Assembly: GCF_001315015.1 (NCBI RefSeq) | Contig: NZ_CP012915.1 | Span: 62,001 to 126,000, forward strand | Direction: 5' to 3' | Length of the DNA stretch: 64,000 nt | Origin: Azospirillum brasilense | Lineage (GTDB): Bacteria; Pseudomonadota; Alphaproteobacteria; Azospirillales; Azospirillaceae | Shown here: positions 37,130 to 48,454 of the stretch, in pieces | How positions within the stretch are numbered: position 1 is the first letter of the stretch | How the letters are laid out: each line of letters opens with the position of its first letter | Notes under the pieces: model-generated | What the model was told of the DNA's origin: nothing | The model's database searches: none | The model's input: only the letters and a program-made list of their open reading frames with translations | Position numbers and translations under genes: made by a program

Positions 37130-39110
37130 GCGCATGGCCGTCAACCGAATCCTGCTGTGGAGCGGGCTGGCGCTGGCCGCCGCCCTTCTGTCGATCCGGC
37201 AGATCGCCGGGCACGCCGCGGCGCCATCCATGCCCTTGCCGCCGGACGCCGCGTGGTTGGACGGCGTCATCCTCTATCACAGCGTGCTGCCGCGCATCGC
37301 GGTGGCGCTGGTCGCCGGGGCGGCGCTCGGCCTTTCGGGGCTGCTGCTTCAGCGCGTTCTGCGCAACCCGCTGGCCGAGCCCTCGACGCTCGGCGTGTCG
37401 GCGGGTGCCCAACTCGCCCTGACACTGGGGATGCTCTACGCCCCGGCGCTGATGGACGGCGCGCGGGAGGGGGTGGCGCTGGCCGGCGGGCTGGCGGCGG
37501 TCGGGCTGATTCTCGCCATGACGTGGCGGCGCGGGCTGGAGCCGGTGGCCGTCATGCTGGCCGGCATGATGGTCGCCCTGACCGCGACCATGGGCAGTGC
37601 CGCGCTGATCCTCGCCAACGGGGAGTATCTCTTCTCCATCTTCCTCTGGGGCGGCGGGGCGCTGGCCCAGCAGAGCTGGGGGCCGACGCTGACCATCGCC
37701 GTCCGGCTGCTGATCGGCATCGGCGCCGCGTTCCTGCTGATGCGCCCGCTGGCCATCCTCGGGCTGGACGACGCCAGCGCCCGCAGCCTCGGCGTCGCCC
37801 TCAACGCCACGCGCTTCGGCGTCATCGGGGTCGCGGTCTGGCTGGCGGCCAGCGTGACGGCGGAGGTCGGGGTGATCGGCTTCGTCGGTCTGGCCGCCCC
37901 GGCGCTGGCCCATCTCAGCGGCGCGCGGACCCAGGGCCGGAGGCTGGTCGCTGCACCCCTGATCGGCGCGCTTCTGCTCTGGCTGACCGACGGGCTGGTG
38001 CAGCTTCTGGCCGGGGTGGACGGGGAGCGGGTGCCGACCGGAGCGGCGACGGCGCTGCTCGGCGGCCCGCTGCTGCTCTGGCTGCTGCCGCGCCTGCGCA
38101 TGTTCGAATGGCCGTCGCTGAACAGCCGTCCCGCGCCGTCGCGCCGCAGCCCGCACCCGTACCGGCTGATCGCCCTGTTCGCCGTCCTCGGCGCCGTTGC
38201 CGTGGGCCTCGCGCTCACGGTCGGCACCGGGCCGGGCGGCTGGACGCTGTCCACCGGCCCGCTGCTCGACACGCTGCTGGGCTGGCGCGGCCCCCGCGTG
38301 ACGGTCGCGGCGGCGGCGGGCGCGATGCTGGCCGCCGCCGGAATGCTGTTGCAGCGGGTGACCGCCAACCCGCTGGCCAGCCCGGAAATCCTCGGCGTCG
38401 GCACCGGGGCTGGCGTCGGGCTGACCGCCGCGCTGTTCCTCGTCGCGGCCCCCGGCTTCGGCGTGCAGCTCGCCGCGTCGGCGGCGGGGGCGGTGCTGAC
38501 TCTGGCCGCCATGCTGGCCCTGTCGCTGCGCGCCGGCTTCGGGCCGGAGCGGCTTCTGCTGGCCGGCATCGCCATGAGCGCCCTGTGCAGCGCCGTGCTG
38601 ACCGCGGTCATCGCCACCGGCACGCCGCAAGCCTTCGCCCTGCTGCGCTGGCTGAGCGGTTCGACCAACGAGGCCGGTCCGGGCGACGCCTGGTTCTGCG
38701 CCGGTGTGGCGGTGCTTCTGCTGGCGGTCCTGCCGCTGACCGTCAAATGGCTGGAGATCCTGCCGCTGGGCGATGTGACGGCGCGGGCCGTCGGGCTGCC
38801 GGTGCGGCGCTGCCGTATCCTGCTGGTGCTGCTGGCCGGGCTGCTGACCGCGGCGGCGGCGCTGTTCGTCGGGCCGCTGAGCTTCATCGGGCTGATCGCG
38901 CCGCATCTCGCCCGGCTGGCCGGGCTGGGCCGCCCGCTTCAGCAGGGGATCGGGGCGGTGCTGATCGGCGCCGGGCTGATGGTGATGTCGGACTGGCTGG
39001 CCCGTACCGTCGCTTTCCCCTATCAATTGCCCCTTGGTCTTTTTGCCGCGCTGCTCGCCGGCCCCTATCTGGTCTGGCTGCTCGGCCGCTCCAACGCCCG
39101 CAGCCCGTGA
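37122..39110 (+). CDS. Ferric-siderophore ABC transporter permease, double-length (FhuB-like)
   Basis: A 662-residue inner-membrane protein consisting of two fused FecCD-type halves. The first half has GAALGLSGLLLQRVLRNPLAEP-type motif near residue 65 and EVGVIGFVGLAAPALAHLSG, the second repeats it as AAGMLLQRVTANPLASPEIL and LFVGPLSFIGLIAPHLARL. About 20 helices in total. Such fusions replace the FhuB dimer in hydroxamate importers. Start overlaps the binding-protein gene by eight bases. Confidence 0.94.
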   Translation: MAERMAVNRILLWSGLALAAALLSIRQIAGHAAAPSMPLPPDAAWLDGVILYHSVLPRIAVALVAGAALGLSGLLLQRVLRNPLAEPSTLGVSAGAQLALTLGMLYAPALMDGAREGVALAGGLAAVGLILAMTWRRGLEPVAVMLAGMMVALTATMGSAALILANGEYLFSIFLWGGGALAQQSWGPTLTIAVRLLIGIGAAFLLMRPLAILGLDDASARSLGVALNATRFGVIGVAVWLAASVTAEVGVIGFVGLAAPALAHLSGARTQGRRLVAAPLIGALLLWLTDGLVQLLAGVDGERVPTGAATALLGGPLLLWLLPRLRMFEWPSLNSRPAPSRRSPHPYRLIALFAVLGAVAVGLALTVGTGPGGWTLSTGPLLDTLLGWRGPRVTVAAAAGAMLAAAGMLLQRVTANPLASPEILGVGTGAGVGLTAALFLVAAPGFGVQLAASAAGAVLTLAAMLALSLRAGFGPERLLLAGIAMSALCSAVLTAVIATGTPQAFALLRWLSGSTNEAGPGDAWFCAGVAVLLLAVLPLTVKWLEILPLGDVTARAVGLPVRRCRILLVLLAGLLTAAAALFVGPLSFIGLIAPHLARLAGLGRPLQQGIGAVLIGAGLMVMSDWLARTVAFPYQLPLGLFAALLAGPYLVWLLGRSNARSP

Positions 39111-39168
39111 TCCATCTCGTTCACTCCTCCGCCGTTCACCCTTCTGCCGTTCCGCAATGAGAAGAGCC

Positions 39169-40845
39169 ATGCTCCGCCGCTTCCTCTCCTACTACCGCCC
39201 CTTCACCGGCCTGCTGGTCCTCGACATCGTCTGCGCCGTCCTGTCGGGCCTGCTGGAGCTGGGGTTCCCGATGGCCGTGCGCGCCTTCGTGGACCAGCTC
39301 CTGCCGACCCAGGACTGGCCGCTGATCGTCGCCGCCACGGTGGCGCTGCTGGCGATCTACATGGCGAACGGCGGTCTGATGGCCATCGTGACCTACTGGG
39401 GCCACATGCTCGGCGTGAACATCGAGACGGAGATGCGCCGCAAGAGCTTCGACCATCTGCAGAAGCTCTCCTTCAGCTTCTACGACAACAACAAGACGGG
39501 CCATCTCGTCGGGCGGGTCACCCGCGACCTGGACGAGATCGGCGAGGTGGCGCACCACGGTCCCGAGGACCTGCTGATCGCGGTGATGACCTTCGTCGGC
39601 GCATTTATTCTGATGGCGGTGGTGCATCTGCCGCTGGCGCTGATCACCGCGGCCATCGTTCCGGTGATCGCCTTCGTGACCAGCCGCTACGGCGGGCGGA
39701 TGACGAAGAACTGGCAGGCGCTCTACTCCCGCGTCGGCGACTTCAACGTCCGCATCGAGGAGAATGTCGGCGGCATGCGCGTGGTCCAGGCCTTCACCAA
39801 CGAGGACCACGAGCGCAAGCTGTTCGCCGAGGACAACGACCGCTACCGCACCACCAAGCTCGCCGCCTACAAGATCATGGCGGCCTCGATGACGCTCAGC
39901 TACATGAGCATGCGGCTGATCCTGATCGTCGTCATGCTGACCGGCGCCCATTTCGTGCTGGTGGGCGAGCTGACCCAGGGCGGCTTCTTCGCCTTCCTGC
40001 TGCTGGTCAACACCTTCTTCCGCCCGATCGAGAAGATCAACGCGGTCATCGAAACCTACCCCCGCGGCATCGCCGGCTTCCGCCGCTACACCCAGCTCCT
40101 CGACACCCAGCCGGACATCGCGGATGCGCCCGACGCCGTCCCGGCCCCGGCGCTGAAGGGCGACATCCGCTATGAGGGCGTGTCTTTCGGCTATGACCCG
40201 GCGCGCCCGGTGTTGAAGGGCATCGACCTGTCGATCAAGGCCGGTTCGACCATCGCCTTCGTCGGGCCGTCGGGCGCCGGCAAGACGACGATCTGCTCGC
40301 TGCTGCCGCGCTTCTACGAGGTCATGGCGGGGCGCATCACCATTGATGGGCTGGACATCCGCGCCATGACGCTGGCCTCGCTGCGCCGGCAGATCGGCAT
40401 CGTCCAGCAGGACGTCTTCCTGTTCGGCGGCACGATCCGCGAGAACATCGCCTACGGCCGTCTCGGCGCCGGCGACGCGGAAATCATGGAGGCGGCGCGG
40501 CGGGCCCATCTCGACGGGCTGATCGCCTCCCTGCCGGAGGGGCTGGACACCGTCATCGGGGAGCGCGGCGTGAAGCTGTCCGGCGGGCAGAAGCAGCGCC
40601 TGACCATCGCCCGCATGTTCCTGAAGAACCCGCCCATCCTGATCTTGGACGAGGCGACCTCCGCGCTCGACACCCAGACCGAGCGGGAGATCCAGAAATC
40701 GCTGATGGAACTGGCGGAGGGGCGGACCACCCTGGTCATCGCCCACCGCTTGGCGACCATCCGCAACGCCGACGAGGTCTATGTCGTCGGCACCGACGGC
40801 GGGATTCAGCGCATCACGCATGAGGAACTGGCGGCGCGCGGCTGA
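39169..40845 (+). CDS. ABCB-type transporter, fused membrane and ATPase domains
   Basis: A 558-residue half-transporter: six membrane helices in residues 1-300, then the ATPase with Walker A GPSGAGKTTI, signature KLSGGQKQR, Walker B LILDEATSALDTQ and switch His IAHRLATI. It resembles MsbA-like lipid/drug exporters, but its place 58 bases behind the siderophore importer suggests a role in siderophore export, recycling or iron transport like YbtP/IrtAB-type proteins. ATG 39169 has GAAGAG upstream; ATG 39157 is an alternative. Confidence 0.9.
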   Translation: MLRRFLSYYRPFTGLLVLDIVCAVLSGLLELGFPMAVRAFVDQLLPTQDWPLIVAATVALLAIYMANGGLMAIVTYWGHMLGVNIETEMRRKSFDHLQKLSFSFYDNNKTGHLVGRVTRDLDEIGEVAHHGPEDLLIAVMTFVGAFILMAVVHLPLALITAAIVPVIAFVTSRYGGRMTKNWQALYSRVGDFNVRIEENVGGMRVVQAFTNEDHERKLFAEDNDRYRTTKLAAYKIMAASMTLSYMSMRLILIVVMLTGAHFVLVGELTQGGFFAFLLLVNTFFRPIEKINAVIETYPRGIAGFRRYTQLLDTQPDIADAPDAVPAPALKGDIRYEGVSFGYDPARPVLKGIDLSIKAGSTIAFVGPSGAGKTTICSLLPRFYEVMAGRITIDGLDIRAMTLASLRRQIGIVQQDVFLFGGTIRENIAYGRLGAGDAEIMEAARRAHLDGLIASLPEGLDTVIGERGVKLSGGQKQRLTIARMFLKNPPILILDEATSALDTQTEREIQKSLMELAEGRTTLVIAHRLATIRNADEVYVVGTDGGIQRITHEELAARG

Positions 40846-40926
40846 TCGCGCCGCGCCTCAGGCGGCGGAGTGGCACCATTCCGCCTTCGGCCTGTTTCCG
40901 GACTGCGTCACAGGCAGGAGGGCGAC

Positions 40927-41430
40927 ATGGCATCGCGCGCCGAGCGCACCGACCCCCGTTTGTGGGAGACGGTGAAGGCAAGCGTCTTGAAGGGCGGCAA
41001 GGGCGGCGAACCCGGCCAGTGGTCCGCCCGCAAGGCTCAGATGGCCGTTCAGGAATACAAGCGGTGCGGCGGCGGCTACACGGGCTCCAAGAGCGCGGAC
41101 AACAGCCTGAGCCAGTGGACCGACGAGGAGTGGGGCACGCGCTCCGGCAAGCCGAGCGGGGAAACGGGGGAACGGTACCTTCCCCGGCAGGCCCGCGAAC
41201 ACCTGTCCGAAGCAGACTATCGGCGCACCAGCGACAGGAAGCGCGCCGACACGAAGAAGGGCAGGCAGTTCTCAAAGCAGCCGGACGACATTGCCCGGAA
41301 GACGGCGCCGTTCCGGCACCATGCCGACGAGAACGCGACCCGCGCGGCCCTCTACGAGAAGGCGAAGGAGCGGAATCTGCCCGGCCGTTCCCGCATGAAC
41401 AAGGAGGAGCTGCAAAAGGCGCTCTCCTGA
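40927..41430 (+). CDS. DUF5872-type hydrophilic protein
   Basis: A 167-residue very basic soluble protein. Residues 5-70 (DPRLWETVKASVLKGGKGGE, QWSARKAQMAVQEYK, SLSQWTDEEWGT) fit the DUF5872 pattern; the tail ATRAALYEKAKERNLPGRSR and MNKEELQKALS looks like a small SAP/Rho-N-type helical motif that may bind nucleic acid. CAGGAGGGC precedes ATG 40927. Function unknown; family members often occur in stress- or DNA-related contexts, which I cannot verify here. Confidence 0.8.
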   Translation: MASRAERTDPRLWETVKASVLKGGKGGEPGQWSARKAQMAVQEYKRCGGGYTGSKSADNSLSQWTDEEWGTRSGKPSGETGERYLPRQAREHLSEADYRRTSDRKRADTKKGRQFSKQPDDIARKTAPFRHHADENATRAALYEKAKERNLPGRSRMNKEELQKALS

Positions 41431-41520
41431 TCCAAGCAGCCCTTCAAGCATCCCACAGCCGCGATGCGAGAGGATGGCCTTCACTGATGGCCCGATGCAG
41501 AAAAAAAAGCGGGGCGTGGG

Positions 41521-41742
41521 TTACTCGCGCATCAGCTTCGGCAGGTCCATGGCAACCCGGCCGATGTCTTCGCGGCGCAGGCCACGAGCGGCCAGTTCGG
41601 CCCGGCTCAAGGCTGACAGCTCACGATAAGCGGTGTAGGCGGCCGAGGCCTCGAACCAGGCGCTGACGAACTCACGAACGCCCTTGACGATCCCCGACAG
41701 CCGGCCGTCATGATCGATGTGCGACGCGGTGGTGTAAGCCAT
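41521..41742 (-). CDS. DUF1127 small protein
   Basis: A 73-residue protein with the DUF1127/YjiS signature AYRELSALSRAELAARGLRREDIGR. AAGGAGATGG precedes the start. Small DUF1127 proteins in alphaproteobacteria have been linked to RNA metabolism and phosphate or stress responses; here the role is unknown. On the minus strand a run of eight T follows the stop by about ten bases (41499-41506), but I see no clear hairpin before it. Confidence 0.85.
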   Translation of the reverse strand: MAYTTASHIDHDGRLSGIVKGVREFVSAWFEASAAYTAYRELSALSRAELAARGLRREDIGRVAMDLPKLMRE

Positions 41743-42111
41743 GGTCCATCTCCTTCTTGTCTGGTGGAGACGACTTTACGCTGGCATACCAAATACCAGA
41801 TACGTGAAGTGTGCAACGCAGAACGGCAGGAAAATTACGGCCAGTCCAAGCATTTGTGATGCGAATTGTCCGCGTCGCAAGCCGTGTGCCCACCGCTCTC
41901 CACGCCGGCTCCGACCGCCTCCTTCCGTCCAGGCCATGGGCGGTGCCGTCGTCGCCAAGGTGTGTCGGCCGGGTTCGCCGGAATCCGTTCGACAGCTGTT
42001 GCAGCCTCATGGTTTAAGGGTGGGTGACACAGCACAACGCCGGGTCCTGGTTGCGGGGATCGGAAACAAGCCCCGGTCGAGCGCGCGGAAGCAGGCGGGC
42101 AGGAATTCTCC
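41743..42111. other. Intergenic region between DUF1127 and glycosyltransferase genes
   Basis: A 369-base divergent gap. Near the DUF1127 start there is a CTGG-N11-CCAG dyad with repeated ATACC (41777-41800). I see no small gene, RNA or further motif in the rest. Confidence 0.4.
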
Positions 42112-44442
42112 ATGGCGACGGTGCAGGAAGCGCTGGGACTCGCGGTCGAATATCATCTTCAGGGTGGATTGACGGAGGCCAGGGAGCTTTACGGCCGAAT
42201 CCTTGCTGTCGAGCCGGACCAGCCTCACGCCTTGCACCTGTTGGGCGTGCTCGATGGGCAGGAAGGCCGCCCGGTGCAGGCAATGGCGCGGATCCGTCGG
42301 GCCATCGCCAGCGCTCCGGATATTGCCGACTTCCACGCCAACATCGGTAAATTGGCAATGGCGCTGAGCCGAACGGACGAGGCGGCCGCGCATCACCGCC
42401 GGGCGCTGACGCTGCGCCCCGGCCATCCGGATGCGCTCGCCGGTCTGGCGCCGGTGCTGGCCGAGGGCGTCCCGACCGACGAGGCCGTGTCGGTGCTCAG
42501 GCAACTCCTGCGCCTGACGCCTGAGGATGGCGGCCTGTGCTTCTCCCTCGCACGGATGTTGCGGGCGCGGGGAGAGGCGGCGGAAGCGGCGGCGGCTTAT
42601 CGCCGTCTCATCGTGCTCGACCCCACCCACGTTGCAGCCTGCAACAACCTGGGCAATCTGCTGCGTGCCGGCGGTGCCGTGGAGCGGGCGGTGGCGTTCT
42701 TCCGCTGCGCCACGCGGCTTGCGCCCGGCTCCGCGATGATGCCGGTCAATCTCGGCGCGGCGCTCGCCGAACTCGGACGCACCGAGGCGGCGATGGCGGC
42801 GTTCCGTCGGGCAATCGCCTGCCAGCCCGACAACGGCGACGCCTATTTCGGGCTCGGCAGCGCGCTCTCCGGGCCTTGCCCATCCGACGGCTTGCGGGTG
42901 TTGAGCCACGGGCTGCGCGCCGCCCCGGACCATCCGGGATTGCTGTACGCGTTGGGAGTGCTCCATGCCGGCCGAGGCGAAGACGCCGTGGCCACCGGCT
43001 TTTGGGCTCGGGGGGTGGAGGTGGTGCCGGAGGATGCCGCCTGCCGGATGGCCTTGTGTGTCGGACAGCTCCGCCACGTTTACGCCGATGGAGCGGAACT
43101 GGCGTCCCGACGGGACGCCTACGCGCGCCACCTCGCCGCGCTCGACGGGCTGATCGGCCCCAGCGCGCCGATGGAAGCGCGGCGGAGCGCCTGCGACCTT
43201 GCGGGCTCGCATCTGCCCTTCCTGCTGGCCTACCAGGGCATGGACAACCGGTCTCTGCAGGAGACCTACGGGGGCATCATGGCGGGGCTGATGGCGGCGC
43301 GTCTGGGGAGCCGCATCCTCACCAGCCTGGAAACGTCCCGCGGATGCACACGCCCCCGGGTGGCCCGGACACGGCTGCGGGTCGGGATCGTCTCGTCCTA
43401 TTTCCACGACCATTCGGTGTGGCGGGCGATCCTGGCCGGCTGGCTGACCCGGCTCGATCCGGAGCGGTTCACCCTTCTGGGATATCATGTCACGGGGGAG
43501 GAGGATGCGTGCACCGCGCTGGCCGCGTCGCGTTGCGCGGTGTTCCGGCGCGGACTCGGCGCCGTGGAGCGCTGGGCGGAGACCATCGTCGCCGACCGGC
43601 CCGACGTTCTGCTCTTCCCCGAGGTCGGCATGGAGCCCATGACCTATCGGCTCGCGGCGCTGCGCCTGGCCGCGGTGCAAGCCGTGGCATGGGGGCACCC
43701 CGATACGACGGGGCTTCCCACCCTCGACCATTACCTGTCGGGCGATCTTCTGGAGCCACCCGATGGAGACGCCTTCTACAGCGAGCGTCTGGTCCGGCTG
43801 CCCAACCTCGGTTGCCATGTGGAACCCACGCGGCGGCCCGCCGTGTCGGTCACGCGCGGCCGGCTCGGCTTGCCCGACGGGGCGCCCGCCTTCCTGTGCA
43901 GTCAAAGCCTGTTCAAATATCTGCCGCAGCACGACCATGTGTTTCCTTCCATCGCCGCAGCCGTGCCCGGCAGCCGGTTCCTGTTCTTCCGGCACCGCCA
44001 AGCCACCGTCACCCGCAGCTTGGAAGACCGGCTGGAACGGGCTTTCGCCGCCCACGGCCTCGACGGCCGGGAACATTGCGTCTTTGCCGACCAACTCGAC
44101 CATGACGCGTATCTCGCCACGCTGCGGGTGATGGACGTCTACCTCGACAGCATCGGGTTTTCCGGATTCAACACGGCCCTGCAGGCGGTGGAGGCGGGGC
44201 TTCCGGTGGTGACCGTGCGGGGGCGTTTCATGCGCGGACGGCTTGCCGCCGCCCTGCTGGACCGCCTCGGCATGGCTGATACCGTCGCCGAGAGCCCGGA
44301 GGATTTCATCGAGGACGCCATTCTCCTGGGGCGTGACCCTGCGGCGCGGACCATCCGCAAAGCCCGCCAGACCGACGCGCTTCCCGCCGTTTATCGCGAT
44401 CAGGCGGCCATCGTCGGATTGGAGCGTTTTCTGACGGGATAA
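42112..44442 (+). CDS. TPR protein with GT41/O-GlcNAc-transferase-like domain
   Basis: A 776-residue soluble protein. Residues 1-290 contain about eight TPR units (for example HLLGVLDGQEGRPVQAMARI, ACNNLGNLLRAGGAVERAV, VNLGAALAELGRTEAAMAAF). From about residue 420 (RLRVGIVSSYFHDHSVWR) the SPINDLY/OGT-like glycosyltransferase part begins, with AVAWGHPDTTGLPTLDHYL, LPNLGCHVEP, and the sugar-nucleotide end VMDVYLDSIGFSGFNTALQA. Bacterial members glycosylate flagellin or adhesins or act in polysaccharide synthesis. No flagellar genes are in the window. The ribosome site is weak. Confidence 0.88.
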   Translation: MATVQEALGLAVEYHLQGGLTEARELYGRILAVEPDQPHALHLLGVLDGQEGRPVQAMARIRRAIASAPDIADFHANIGKLAMALSRTDEAAAHHRRALTLRPGHPDALAGLAPVLAEGVPTDEAVSVLRQLLRLTPEDGGLCFSLARMLRARGEAAEAAAAYRRLIVLDPTHVAACNNLGNLLRAGGAVERAVAFFRCATRLAPGSAMMPVNLGAALAELGRTEAAMAAFRRAIACQPDNGDAYFGLGSALSGPCPSDGLRVLSHGLRAAPDHPGLLYALGVLHAGRGEDAVATGFWARGVEVVPEDAACRMALCVGQLRHVYADGAELASRRDAYARHLAALDGLIGPSAPMEARRSACDLAGSHLPFLLAYQGMDNRSLQETYGGIMAGLMAARLGSRILTSLETSRGCTRPRVARTRLRVGIVSSYFHDHSVWRAILAGWLTRLDPERFTLLGYHVTGEEDACTALAASRCAVFRRGLGAVERWAETIVADRPDVLLFPEVGMEPMTYRLAALRLAAVQAVAWGHPDTTGLPTLDHYLSGDLLEPPDGDAFYSERLVRLPNLGCHVEPTRRPAVSVTRGRLGLPDGAPAFLCSQSLFKYLPQHDHVFPSIAAAVPGSRFLFFRHRQATVTRSLEDRLERAFAAHGLDGREHCVFADQLDHDAYLATLRVMDVYLDSIGFSGFNTALQAVEAGLPVVTVRGRFMRGRLAAALLDRLGMADTVAESPEDFIEDAILLGRDPAARTIRKARQTDALPAVYRDQAAIVGLERFLTG

Positions 44443-44459
44443 CCCTGACGGCTTCTTGC

Positions 44460-44493
44460 GTAAAGAAAAGGGCGGAGCCTTGCGGCCCCGCCC
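44460..44493 (-). terminator. Intrinsic terminator of gyrB
   Basis: GGGCGGAGCC (44470-44479), loop TTGC, GGCCCCGCCC (44484-44493), ten-base stem with one A-C mismatch. Read on the minus strand it is followed by CTTTTCTTTACG, a good U-tract, so it ends the gyrB transcript. It also lies after the glycosyltransferase stop. Confidence 0.75.
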
Positions 44494-44548
44494 GGTCTTA
44501 CCTTGTGTGTACCAAGTCCCGCACCCTAGGGCAGGCCACAAAGATTAC

Positions 44549-47128
<2,580 letters not shown>

Positions 47129-47135
47129 TCAATCG

Positions 47136-48317
47136 CTAGGCCGGGGTCACGGTCGCATCCTCGATGTGGAAGCGTTTGGCGGCACCGCCGAGCGGCCCGA
47201 AGACCGAATCGTCGGTGCCGGTCATCCAGGCCTGGGCGCCCAGCGCCAGGATCTCGTCGAACAGCGCCTCGCGCCGCTGCGGGTCCAGATGGGCGGCCAC
47301 CTCGTCCAGCAGCAGCAGCGGGGCGGCCCCGCGCTCCGCCGCCAGAAGACGGGCGTTGGCCAGCATGATGGCGATCAGCAGCGCCTTCTGCTCCCCGGTG
47401 GAGCAGAGCGCCGCCGGCATGTCCTTCTGGGCGTGGCGCACCGCGAGGTCGCTCTTGTGCGGCCCCAGCGTGGCCCCGCCACTGTCCGAATCGGCGCGCC
47501 GGCTGTCGCGCAGCGAGCGGCGCAGAGCGTCCTCGGCGGCCAGCGCCGGACCGTCGTCGAGCCAACGCTCCACCGTGCCCTGCACCGTCAGGTCGGCGCC
47601 GGGAAAGGGGCCGACGGCCCGCCCGCAGGCGGCGCGCAGCCGCTGCACCACGTCGCGGCGGGCGGCGGCCACGGCGACTCCGGTGGTCGCCATCTGGTCC
47701 TCCAGCCCGCTCAGCCAGCCCTCGTCGCCGTTCCAGCCGCGATGCCCCTCGCGCAACAGGCGGGCGCGCTCGCGCAGGGCGTGCTCGTAGCGGCTGAGCC
47801 GGCCGGCATGGGCGGGGTCGAATCCGAACACGAGACGGTCGAGGAAACGGCGGCGCCCGCTGGAGCCTTCGAGAAACAGACGGTCCATCTGCGGGGTCAG
47901 CCAGACGACGGCGACATGCTCGGCCAGCACGGTCTGGCCCTTGGCGGGATGGCCGTCCACGCGGACGACGCGGCGGTCGCGCTCCGCTCCAGACGCCGCT
48001 TGGGAACTGAGTTCGCGGCCGGTGCCGATCTCCACCGGGCCGGTGGGGGTATCCAGAACGGCGGCGACCGCCCAGCCGACGCCGGCGCCATTGCCAGCGC
48101 TGCCGCCGATCCGCTCGACCTCCGCCAGCTTGGCGCCGCGCAGGCCACGTCCGGGGGCGAGGAAGCTGACCGCTTCGAGCAGGTTGGTCTTGCCGGCGCC
48201 GTTCGGCCCGGTCAGCACCACCGGGCGGTGGTCGGGCTCCAGGCGCGCGCTGTCATAACCGCGGAAGCGGGTCAGGGTCAGGCGCGTCACCGCCAAGGCG
48301 GCCGGAGTGTTCACCAC
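47136..48317 (-). CDS. recF: DNA replication and repair protein RecF
   Basis: A 393-residue SMC/ABC-like ATPase that helps load RecA at gaps. Core begins LAVTRLTLTRFRGYDSARL; Walker A GPNGAGKTNLL, signature STGEQKALL, Walker B LLLLDEVAAHLDP. Two tandem GTG codons at 48317/48314 are the first plausible start before the conserved core; a GTG at 48389 would add 24 residues and overlap a hairpin. No good ribosome site is seen for either, so the start is uncertain. The gene lies between dnaN and gyrB in the common bacterial order. Confidence 0.93.
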   Translation of the reverse strand: MVNTPAALAVTRLTLTRFRGYDSARLEPDHRPVVLTGPNGAGKTNLLEAVSFLAPGRGLRGAKLAEVERIGGSAGNGAGVGWAVAAVLDTPTGPVEIGTGRELSSQAASGAERDRRVVRVDGHPAKGQTVLAEHVAVVWLTPQMDRLFLEGSSGRRRFLDRLVFGFDPAHAGRLSRYEHALRERARLLREGHRGWNGDEGWLSGLEDQMATTGVAVAAARRDVVQRLRAACGRAVGPFPGADLTVQGTVERWLDDGPALAAEDALRRSLRDSRRADSDSGGATLGPHKSDLAVRHAQKDMPAALCSTGEQKALLIAIMLANARLLAAERGAAPLLLLDEVAAHLDPQRREALFDEILALGAQAWMTGTDDSVFGPLGGAAKRFHIEDATVTPA

Positions 48318-48388
48318 GGGGATGGGATAGGGCGAAGTCTGTCTGGCGTCGAGCAAAGCGTCCGATCCGGGATGCGGGGACCGGGCCA

Positions 48389-48415
48389 CCGGACCCCGTC
48401 AAACACGGGGTCTGG
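48389..48415 (-). other. Hairpin between dnaN and recF
   Basis: CCGGACCCCGT (48389-48399), loop CAAAC, ACGGGGTCTGG (48405-48415): 11-bp stem with one G-U pair. No T-run on the minus strand. Possible attenuator or processing site between dnaN and recF. Confidence 0.5.
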
Positions 48416-48454
48416 AGCGCACCGGCCCGAAAAGCGCCGATCCGTCCGGACCGG

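Noticed and set aside
41499..41506. Eight-base A-run (T-run on minus strand) as terminator of the DUF1127 gene
   Set aside because: No stable hairpin immediately before it could be found.
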